DNA of 64,000 bases. Source: Marinilongibacter aquaticus (GTDB taxonomy: Bacteria; Bacteroidota; Bacteroidia; Cytophagales; Spirosomataceae). A model generated the notes under the pieces. It saw nothing but the letters and a program-made list of their open reading frames with translations, ran no database searches and was not told the origin of the DNA. Positions 54,884-61,919 of this stretch are shown here, one piece after another. The position numbers were made by a program, and so were the translations under genes. The DNA lies in contig NZ_CP083757.1 in the NCBI RefSeq assembly GCF_020149935.1, positions 2,319,501 to 2,383,500 on the forward strand, given 5' to 3'. Numbering within the stretch: the first letter of the stretch is position 1; every line of letters starts with the position of its first letter.

Positions 54884-55870
54884 ATGGAGATTAAAGGAAT
54901 ATTAATATCAAGTGTAGCTGTTTTTGAAAACCATATCGCTAATGGAGGTGAAAAACTACTAGGAAATGCATCTTCAATCAAAAGAAGACCAGATGGAAAA
55001 GTTTATGTTTCCGGTCAAATGCAACGTCATGTTTTGTTTAGTGCGATTGACCGTTTAAATCGTGAAGATGAAAACAATGGAAACACTTTTGTTTCAAACG
55101 GTGACGGTATCAGTAACCAAATTGAAAAGGACATTAGGGCAGATTTGGGTGGTTTTATGCACCCTTCGAAAGGTGATTATTCGGGGCGTCGAACCGCTCC
55201 TCTTACAGTTACGCCTGCTGTGGCACTTAACCAAAGTGAGGTTGGGCGTGATTTATTAATCCGCTTGCAACATAATGTAAAAGGTGATAAAGTCTATTCA
55301 AATGGATACGTGAATAGATTAGATTCTAATGACCAAGATGCGGCAGACCCGAAAAAACAAGCATTAGCCACAAGAGAATTTAGTGAAATTGATTTGATGC
55401 ACATGAATTTCTTTTTAGACGTGAGTACACTTGGACTTTCAAAAGTCTTTGAATATGAAAACAATTTTCACATCAACACAGCTTTCATTAAACATACGCC
55501 AGAAACAGAAAGACTTAGAAGAGTAAATTTATTTATTGAAGCTACTCGCTCAATGAATGATTATGCGAATCAAGCGAGAAATGCCGTAAGTGGCGAGCCT
55601 CAAAGAGTTTTGATAGTCTTTGACGCCAAATTGAGTAGAAAAGCATCAAGATATTTTACGGGAAATGATATAGAGAAAGCTAACATTCTAAAGGAATTGA
55701 AAGCAAGAGGGGCGAAATATTTCTTAGGTGATGATACACAAGGCGGAACAAGTGTATGGGAAGCATATTCACAAGCACTTAAATTTTTAGCAGATTCAAC
55801 TTTATACGATCCGAATAATGGTGATGAAAATATCAGAACCTTTGCAGAGGTATTTGAAAATGCGGAGTGA
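54884..55870 (+). CDS. cas7: CRISPR-associated protein Cas7 (DevR/Cst2-like, type I-B)
   Basis: 328 residues. The RAMP backbone protein of Cascade: MEIKGILISSVAVFENHIANGG, then VYVSGQMQRHVLFSAIDRLN and a central SGRRTAPLTVTPAVALNQSEV, which matches the DevR/Cst2-type Cas7 wording. The VNRLD and GEPQRVLIVFDAKLSRKAS segments form later strands. About six copies would coat the spacer part of the crRNA. Its TGA overlaps the cas3 ATG (TGATG), so translation is coupled. Confidence 0.88.
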   Translation: MEIKGILISSVAVFENHIANGGEKLLGNASSIKRRPDGKVYVSGQMQRHVLFSAIDRLNREDENNGNTFVSNGDGISNQIEKDIRADLGGFMHPSKGDYSGRRTAPLTVTPAVALNQSEVGRDLLIRLQHNVKGDKVYSNGYVNRLDSNDQDAADPKKQALATREFSEIDLMHMNFFLDVSTLGLSKVFEYENNFHINTAFIKHTPETERLRRVNLFIEATRSMNDYANQARNAVSGEPQRVLIVFDAKLSRKASRYFTGNDIEKANILKELKARGAKYFLGDDTQGGTSVWEAYSQALKFLADSTLYDPNNGDENIRTFAEVFENAE

Positions 55871-58116
55871 TGCAAGATTTAGCTAAATCTTCTGGTCTTA
55901 CGCTTGAAGAACATACGGGTAATGTAATTTCTGAAGGACAACGAATAGTTGAAAGTTACCCGTTTGTCATGGAAAAATATCAATCCATTACAAATCAGAA
56001 TTTAGCTAAACGATTAGAAGGAGCTTGCAAATTCCATGATGTTGGTAAAAGTCATAGAAGATGGCAAACGGCTTGTCAAAAAGATTATCAAGTGTTTTTA
56101 GATTGGCAAAAAGAAAATGGGGGGTATTTTAATGACTTTCAAAAAGCTATTAAAAATACAGGGCAACATTTGATGAACGCACACATTAGGCACGAAATTT
56201 CATCTGTAGTTAAATGCCAAAATTTACCTAATCCTATACTTTCGGCTATTGCTGCACATCATGGTAAACTATCAAAACAACATGAAAGTAAATGGCTTGA
56301 TGATAAATGGAAAATAGAAGGCAGCAAAAAAGTATGGGATAAATTTGCATCACTAAGCAACGATTATGTCTTAAAAGCAGCTTTTCGATTTCGTGAAGTT
56401 TTACAACGTCATTATGAATTTGCTGGTGTTCGTGGCTTACTACAATTAGCGGATGTTCGGGCAAGTATTTCTGAAAATGGCGGTTTTATTCCTGAGTTTA
56501 AGTGGTTTGAATATAATTTTCCAAAAGATTGGGCAAAACGACCAGTTCAACAAATTGCAGAGGAAAACTGGCAAGATGATTTATTATTAATTCGAGCACC
56601 TACGGGAGCAGGAAAAACGGCTGCCTCTTTGCTTTGGGCTAATCAACAAATTCAAAATAATCGTGCTGACCGCTTGATTATTGCGATGCCTACACGATTT
56701 ACGTCTAATGCTTTGGCAATTAGTGTAAAAGATGATTTATCAGAAACGGGTTTGTATCATTCGAGTGCATGGTTTAAAGAATTTCACGAGAAATCGAAAG
56801 AAAGCAAAGAAGCCAAACATGAGGCTAAAATGCTTCACGAATTTGCACGGAAATTATTAACGCCTGTTACAGTTTGTACGATTGACCATTTATTGATGTG
56901 TTTGACGCTTTCGAGAGAAGACCATCATTCAATTGCTTTTAATTTAGCTCATAGTTGCGTAGTCATTGATGAAGCGGATTTTTATGATGATTTTACACAA
57001 GCGAATATTTTGGTTTTATTGGAAGCCTTGAATGAATGGAAAGTTCCTGTAATGATTATGAGTGCTTCGCTGCCTGCGTCTTCCTTAAAAATGTATCAAT
57101 CAACAGGTTATAAAGCACACGAAATTAAAGAGGATACTTCTGATAATACAAGACATCGTTGCGAAGTCAAGAGTATTCAAAAATATGAAAAGGTCGAGGA
57201 GTTATCTAAATTATTAATAAAATGTAAGGAACAACCAGCTATTATTTACGCCAATACAGTTGCTAAAGCTATTAATTTTTATGATTGGTTTAAAAAGAAT
57301 ACCAAAATTGAACCGATGCTTTATCATAGTCGATTTACCGAACCTGATAAACTGAAAAAGGAAAAGGTTTTAATTGACAATTTAGGTAAAAAGGCATGGG
57401 AAAATGGAACTGCAAATGGTGTAGCTATTCTTACACAGATTGGCGAAATGAGTATTAACATTAGTGCTGATTTGATGATTAGCGATGTTTGTCCGATTGA
57501 TAGATTAGTGCAACGTGCAGGTCGTCTTTGCCGATTTGATAAGAAAAAAATAGGTAATTTACACGTCATAATTCCATATCAAACCAAAAAAGAAGAACGA
57601 AATATTTATCCAGCACCTTACGGTACTATGGAAAAACGAACATGGGTGATTAGTCCTGCTTTGGAAAAGACAATTGACCTTTTGAAATTACAGCCATATT
57701 CTGCACAAGATTTTGTTGATTTCATTAATGTAGTCTATGAAAAGTTAGATGATTTTAGCCTTAGAGCAAAGGATAATGCAAAATTATTAAAATTACAATT
57801 CGCAAGGAATTGGATTGTGTTACCCGAAGCAAATAGTGAGGTTGATGATACGGAAACTGTTTTTTGGAAAAGCCGAGATATTCGTAATAACCAAACTGTC
57901 TTAACTTCATTTCCAGAAAATCCATATTTTAATAATTATATGGATTGGCAAGAATTTAAAATGAAAAATTCGGTGGATTTACCTGTGTATCTTATTCAAA
58001 AAGGTAAAAATTTATACAAGATTTATCAATCTGAAATCTATTTGAAAGATGACCCAATAATAGTTTGGCGAACACACTTAGGCGTTTATGAATTTGAAAA
58101 AGGTCTTTTTTTCTGA
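55870..58116 (+). CDS. cas3: CRISPR-associated helicase-nuclease Cas3
   Basis: 748 residues from the ATG at 55870, which overlaps the cas7 stop. The N-terminal HD nuclease domain has the metal-binding motif CKFHDVGKSHRRWQ (His56-Asp57) and later IAAHHGKLSKQHE. The superfamily 2 helicase follows: Walker A IRAPTGAGKTAASLLW (~243), motif II VIDEADFYDDF (DEAD, ~365), motif III MSASLP, and motif VI VQRAGRLCRFD. It is recruited by Cascade after R-loop formation and degrades the non-target strand. All key residues are intact, so the interference branch looks functional. It is the last gene of the effector operon, followed by a strong terminator. GC is about 33% (20 of 60 at 57001-57060). Confidence 0.95.
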   Translation: MQDLAKSSGLTLEEHTGNVISEGQRIVESYPFVMEKYQSITNQNLAKRLEGACKFHDVGKSHRRWQTACQKDYQVFLDWQKENGGYFNDFQKAIKNTGQHLMNAHIRHEISSVVKCQNLPNPILSAIAAHHGKLSKQHESKWLDDKWKIEGSKKVWDKFASLSNDYVLKAAFRFREVLQRHYEFAGVRGLLQLADVRASISENGGFIPEFKWFEYNFPKDWAKRPVQQIAEENWQDDLLLIRAPTGAGKTAASLLWANQQIQNNRADRLIIAMPTRFTSNALAISVKDDLSETGLYHSSAWFKEFHEKSKESKEAKHEAKMLHEFARKLLTPVTVCTIDHLLMCLTLSREDHHSIAFNLAHSCVVIDEADFYDDFTQANILVLLEALNEWKVPVMIMSASLPASSLKMYQSTGYKAHEIKEDTSDNTRHRCEVKSIQKYEKVEELSKLLIKCKEQPAIIYANTVAKAINFYDWFKKNTKIEPMLYHSRFTEPDKLKKEKVLIDNLGKKAWENGTANGVAILTQIGEMSINISADLMISDVCPIDRLVQRAGRLCRFDKKKIGNLHVIIPYQTKKEERNIYPAPYGTMEKRTWVISPALEKTIDLLKLQPYSAQDFVDFINVVYEKLDDFSLRAKDNAKLLKLQFARNWIVLPEANSEVDDTETVFWKSRDIRNNQTVLTSFPENPYFNNYMDWQEFKMKNSVDLPVYLIQKGKNLYKIYQSEIYLKDDPIIVWRTHLGVYEFEKGLFF

Positions 58117-58124
58117 GGATAGCA

Positions 58125-58202
58125 GTGAAATATACTTATAAAAAAGCCGAACAAAAGCTAATTGACCTCATGATGGCCTTTGACTACGAAAATCAAATAT
58201 AA
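58125..58202 (+). CDS. possible 25-codon open reading frame between cas3 and the terminator
   Basis: A GTG-started frame reads VKYTYKKAEQKLIDLMMAFDYENQI and stops at TAA 58200-58202, starting 8 bp after the cas3 stop. The protein-like composition may be chance or the remains of an older gene. I see no family match and no ribosome-binding evidence that decides it. Confidence 0.25.
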   Translation: MKYTYKKAEQKLIDLMMAFDYENQI

Positions 58203-58239
58203 CTGCTATTTCTGTCGTCGAATTCATACAAGTTTAACT

Positions 58240-58274
58240 CCAAATTGTCGTCTCGTCACGACAATTTGGCTTTT
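58240..58274 (+). terminator. strong terminator between cas3 and cas4
   Basis: CCAAATTGTCGT at 58240-58251 pairs perfectly with ACGACAATTTGG at 58258-58269 (6-nt loop), followed by CTTTTTG. It splits the effector operon from the cas4-cas1-cas2 adaptation operon. Confidence 0.9.
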
Positions 58275-58348
58275 TGTGAATTTATAACGGATCTGAGCGA
58301 CTTAAGAGACCTTCAAAAATGGCAACAGTCATTTAGGAGTTTAAAGAT

Positions 58349-58864
58349 TTGAATATTATCGCCACACATATTAACTACCTCCACATCTGTCATAGAAAAC
58401 TCTGGCTATTTGTGAATGGAATCAATATGGAACATTCCTCTGATCTGGTGTATGAGGGAAAACATATCGGTGAACACTCCTATAATCAACGAAGCCCTAA
58501 ATTCAGGGAGGTGGAGCTGGAAGGAGCCAAAATCGACTTTTTTGACCCACAGACTAAGACTATCCACGAAACCAAAAAGTCAAACGCCTTTGAAAAAGCC
58601 CATGTGGCACAAGTAAGGTATTATCAATATTTGCTTCATCATAATGGCGTGCTGGAAACCAGAGGTATTATTGAGTACCCCAAACAGCGAAAGCGAATTG
58701 AAATAGAGCCATTGAATTCTAACGATTTTACAGAAATTGAAAATTGGGTAAAGGCAGTAAGGGCCATTGGAAATGAGATTGAAATGCCCAACCGTAAAGA
58801 CAAGCCTTCTAAATGCAAAAACTGCAGCTATTTCGATTTTTGCTGGATTTCAGAAAATGAATAA
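58349..58864 (+). CDS. cas4: CRISPR-associated exonuclease Cas4
   Basis: 171 residues from a TTG at 58349. The start is supported by AGGAG 10 nt upstream (58335-58339). The RecB-type nuclease fold has LVYEGKHIGEH, GAKIDFFDPQTKTIHETKKS (Asp and Glu-x-Lys) and VRYYQYLLHHNGVLETRG. The Fe-S cysteines are Cys14 (LHICHRKLW) and the final CKNCSYFDFC. Cas4 trims prespacers and sets PAM orientation during adaptation. It stands 2 bp before cas1 and is separated from cas3 by a terminator. Confidence 0.93.
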   Translation: MNIIATHINYLHICHRKLWLFVNGINMEHSSDLVYEGKHIGEHSYNQRSPKFREVELEGAKIDFFDPQTKTIHETKKSNAFEKAHVAQVRYYQYLLHHNGVLETRGIIEYPKQRKRIEIEPLNSNDFTEIENWVKAVRAIGNEIEMPNRKDKPSKCKNCSYFDFCWISENE

Positions 58865-58866
58865 CC

Positions 58867-59871
58867 ATGAAAAAGACCTACTACCTCTTCAATCCCGGCC
58901 GCCTTTCAAGAAAGGACAATACGCTGAAATTCACTCCGGTGGACGAAGATGGTAAAGAAGGACAACCCCGCTATTTGCCGGTGGAAAATGTAAACGACTT
59001 GTATGTTTTTGGCAGTCTGGATGCTAACTCCGCTCTTTATAACTTTCTGGGAAAGCAGAGTATCGCCGTCCATTTCTTTGATTATTACGAACACTACACA
59101 GGTTCTTTCATGCCAAAAGATTACCTGCTGGCCGGTAAGATGCAGATAGCCCAAACCCAATATTACCTTTCTGCCAAAAAGCGGATGCCCCTGGCCCGTT
59201 CCTTTGTTCGGGGTGCGGCACTGAATATGCTTAAAAACCTGCAATACTATAACCGAAGAGAGAAAGACCTTAACCAAACGATCGGTCAAATAGAAGCTTT
59301 GATGTTACAAATTCCGGAATACAATAAAATTGATCAATTAATGGGTTTGGAGGGCAATATCAGGCAGGCTTATTATCAGGCCTTTGATACCATTATCAAC
59401 GATTTTGAAATGGGCACTCGCACCAAGCAACCTCCGCAAAACGAAGTGAACACATTGATTTCTTTTGGGAATATGATGTGTTACACGGCTTGTTTGGGTC
59501 AGATTTATCATACACAGCTCAACCCCACCATCAGCTTTTTACACGAACCCGGTTACCGAAGGTATTCACTGGCTTTGGATTTGGCAGAAATTTTTAAGCC
59601 CCTGCTGGTGGATAGAACCATCTTTAGTTTGTTGAACAAAAGGCAAGTCAAATCCTCCGATTTCCGGCACGAGCTTAATCGATGCGTGCTGAAAGACAGT
59701 GCCCGAAAAGAGTTTGTAAAGGCTTTTGAAGAGAAGCTTAGCGATACCATTCAACACCGAAGTCTGGGGCGTTCGGTGAGTTACAAACACCTGATCAAAT
59801 TGGAATGTTACAAACTGACAAAACATTTACTGGGAGCAGAGGGGTATGTTCCTTTTAAGGCGTGGTGGTGA
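58867..59871 (+). CDS. cas1: CRISPR integrase Cas1 (Cas1b type)
   Basis: 334 residues. Active-site residues are visible: Glu in MGLEGNIRQAYYQAF, His in FLHEPGYRRYSLALDLAE, and Asp in the same segment. With Cas2 it integrates prespacers at the leader end of the array. Type I-B usually carries this Cas1 form beside Cas4, which supports the subtype. It is noticeably GC-richer than the effector genes (34 of 60 at 59161-59220). The cas2 gene follows after 105 bp. Confidence 0.97.
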   Translation: MKKTYYLFNPGRLSRKDNTLKFTPVDEDGKEGQPRYLPVENVNDLYVFGSLDANSALYNFLGKQSIAVHFFDYYEHYTGSFMPKDYLLAGKMQIAQTQYYLSAKKRMPLARSFVRGAALNMLKNLQYYNRREKDLNQTIGQIEALMLQIPEYNKIDQLMGLEGNIRQAYYQAFDTIINDFEMGTRTKQPPQNEVNTLISFGNMMCYTACLGQIYHTQLNPTISFLHEPGYRRYSLALDLAEIFKPLLVDRTIFSLLNKRQVKSSDFRHELNRCVLKDSARKEFVKAFEEKLSDTIQHRSLGRSVSYKHLIKLECYKLTKHLLGAEGYVPFKAWW

Positions 59872-59976
59872 ATCTGGCAAGCTCAGCCACCGGGACAGAC
59901 CTCACAGGAGAAGCGGAGAACTATAATTTTCAAAATTTATATCATTAACTCATTCTATCAATAAATCATTTAAAAC

Positions 59977-60240
59977 ATGTATGTTATCTTAGTCTACGAT
60001 ATTGGTAAAAGGCGAGTGACCAAAATGTTGAAGCACTGCCGGAAATATCTCAACTGGATTCAGAATTCGGTTTTTGAAGGCGAGATTTCAAAAGCAAGGT
60101 TAACGGAGATGCTTGATCAAGCCTATGAGATAATGGATGACGAAGAAGACAGCATTATCGTTTTTAAGAGTAAAAATAAGGAGTGGCTCGAAAAAGAGAT
60201 TCTGGGATTTGAGCGGCAAAGTACAAGCAATATGCTTTAG
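59977..60240 (+). CDS. cas2: CRISPR-associated protein Cas2
   Basis: 87 residues, the usual size. MYVILVYDIGKRRVTKMLKHC is the ferredoxin-like N-terminus with the conserved Asp. The middle holds YLNWIQNSVFEGEIS, then DSIIVFKSKNKEWLE. Dimers of Cas2 bridge two Cas1 dimers in the adaptation complex. It is the last gene before the leader. The 105-bp gap from cas1 is longer than usual but no gene fits there. Confidence 0.97.
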   Translation: MYVILVYDIGKRRVTKMLKHCRKYLNWIQNSVFEGEISKARLTEMLDQAYEIMDDEEDSIIVFKSKNKEWLEKEILGFERQSTSNML

Positions 60241-60439
60241 CAAATGTTGTCGATCTCAATCGCTTTTGGCTTCAAAAGAGTTCTTTGACATGTGAAAATC
60301 AAAAAAAGTACTTCCAGTTCAATGTAAGGCCGTTGTCGAAGTACTATACAAATCGTAGTTTTACACATCGACGTAAAAGTCATAATGATTACACTGGAAA
60401 ATATGGCTTTTACGTATTTTTTGCCCGTTTTCGTGACGG
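60241..60439 (+). promoter_or_regulatory. CRISPR leader with two inverted repeats
   Basis: 199 bp between the cas2 stop and repeat 1. It is AT-rich and has two inverted repeats: AGTACTTC at 60307-60314 with GAAGTACT at 60338-60345, and a 13-bp arm pair at 60371-60383 and 60403-60415 (fully paired in RNA with one G-U pair, 19-nt loop). A T6 run at 60417-60422 directly follows the second pair, so it looks like an intrinsic terminator 18 bp before the first repeat. It may end the cas2 mRNA, or it may be an integration or attenuation element. Confidence 0.7.
60371..60422 (+). terminator. terminator-like hairpin at the leader end
   Basis: The 13-bp stem described for the leader (60371-60383 with 60403-60415) is followed by T6. 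Termination here would leave only 18 bp for an array promoter, so the array must be transcribed from a start within or very near it, or read through the hairpin. Confidence 0.45.
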
Positions 60440-61850
60440 GTCTTAATCGCACCTTGAAGGAATTGAAACACGAGATGATAAAGGCCGACGAGGCTGGTGT
60501 GAACAGGTCTTAATCGCACCTTGAAGGAATTGAAACTAGGGATGCTCGGTCCTTCCCGTCAGCATCGCCCCGTCTTAATCGCACCTTGAAGGAATTGAAA
60601 CATGCAACTGGGTATCGACGCAATTTTGAGCCACATCGTCTTAATCGCACCTTAAAGGAATTGAAACCGGTCTGAAATATGTCGGTTGAAAATACCCATG
60701 TCGTCTTAATCGCACCTTAAAGGAATTGAAACTCGGAACACACTATGATCGAAAAGTCCAAAGAGCTGTCTTAATCGCACCTTAAAGGAATTGAAACGCA
60801 GTCCGTCTCCGGGATGGACGGCTGAAGAGGAAAGTCTTAATCGCACCTTAAAGGAATTGAAACTGTTCTTCGCGGCTTGCTGGCGTTCTCTGGCACATGG
60901 TCTTAATCGCACCTTGAAGGAATTGAAACTTGTACGGGAACAGGTCGGCAGACGCAGTACCGAAATGTCTTAATCGCACCTTGAAGGAATTGAAACGAAT
61001 GGATAGTGGCATGCGTTAGAATGCTGATCCAAAGTCTTAATCGCACCTTGAAGGAATTGAAACCTTTTCTTGCCGTCCTCATAAATCCACCGTTTCAGTC
61101 TTAATCGCACCTTGAAGGAATTGAAACTTGCTCACATAGAATACCGTCGGAATTTCCGAGTAGTCTTAATCGCACCTTAAAGGAATTGAAACAAAAGGCT
61201 ATGCGGTCTTTGAGTTCGAGGCTTCGCAGTCTTAATCGCACCTTAAAGGAATTGAAACGAATGAACGGTAAAACGGTGATGAGGGAGTACGGGAGTCTTA
61301 ATCGCACCTTAAAGGAATTGAAACAGCAAATGAACCTACGTTTACAATATCGAATGCAAAGTCCTAATCGCACCTTGAAGGAATTGAAACAAATAGGGCT
61401 TCCGTACTTGTATACGTACCCAAGGAGTCTTAATCGCACCTTAAAGGAATTGAAACATCGAGTTTGCGAAGGCAAATCCAATTTCGGCCATCGTCTTAAT
61501 CGCACCTTGAAGGAATTGAAACATTCTTAATAAGCCACATGGCCACAGCCGCATAAATAGTCTTAATCGCACCTTAAAGGAATTGAAACAACCCAAGGGC
61601 CGCAATCTGGGATTCAGACCTATAGTCTTAATCGCACCTTGAAGGAATTGAAACTAGCATCCGCACGAGAAACAATCCCGTGCAGATACCGTCTTAATCG
61701 CACCTTGAAGGAATTGAAACCCGAAAGGGCGAATAGGGATACCCTTTTCCTTGAAGTCCTAATCGCACCTTGAAGGAATTGAAACGATGAAACGAGAAAG
61801 CTTTTAGATGCGACACGAGAGTCTTAATCGCACCTTGAAGGAATTGAAAC
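60440..61850 (+). CRISPR. CRISPR array: 22 full 30-bp repeats, 21 spacers between them (plus one more before a decayed repeat)
   Basis: The 30-bp repeat begins GTCTTAATCG and ends GAATTGAAAC, with a short palindrome CCTT-N-AAGG at positions 13-21. Repeats start at 60440, 60507, 60572, 60638, 60703, 60768, 60834, 60900, 60967, 61034, 61098, 61163, 61229, 61295, 61361, 61427, 61493, 61560, 61625, 61691, 61756 and 61821. Spacers are 34-37 bp. The repeat occurs in two main forms, with G or A at the central position 17. Two repeats (61361, 61756) have C at position 4. The GAAAC end agrees with a type I-B system and Cas6 processing. The leader and cas2 are at the left, so the newest spacers are at the left. 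The strand of the repeat agrees with transcription from the leader. Confidence 0.98.
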
Positions 61851-61884
61851 CCAGAGAAGCGGTGCGTATTGTCGCAAATGTGCA

Positions 61885-61914
61885 GTCTTAATCGCACCTA
61901 TAGGAATTCCCCCT
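61885..61914 (+). repeat. decayed terminal repeat of the array
   Basis: The first 15 bases match the array repeat exactly (GTCTTAATCGCACCT). Then one base is missing and ATAGGAATT replaces TGAAGGAATT, and the final GAAAC is lost. It is separated from the last full repeat by a 34-bp spacer (61851-61884). Its degenerate 3' half is the usual sign of the oldest end of an array. It ends about 5 bp before the purL stop codon. Confidence 0.85.
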
Positions 61915-61919
61915 CAAAA

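Noticed and set aside
61101-61530. Frames of 114-134 codons inside the CRISPR array
   Set aside because: They are translations of the repeats (recurring LNRTLKELK or FNSFKVRLR), not genes.
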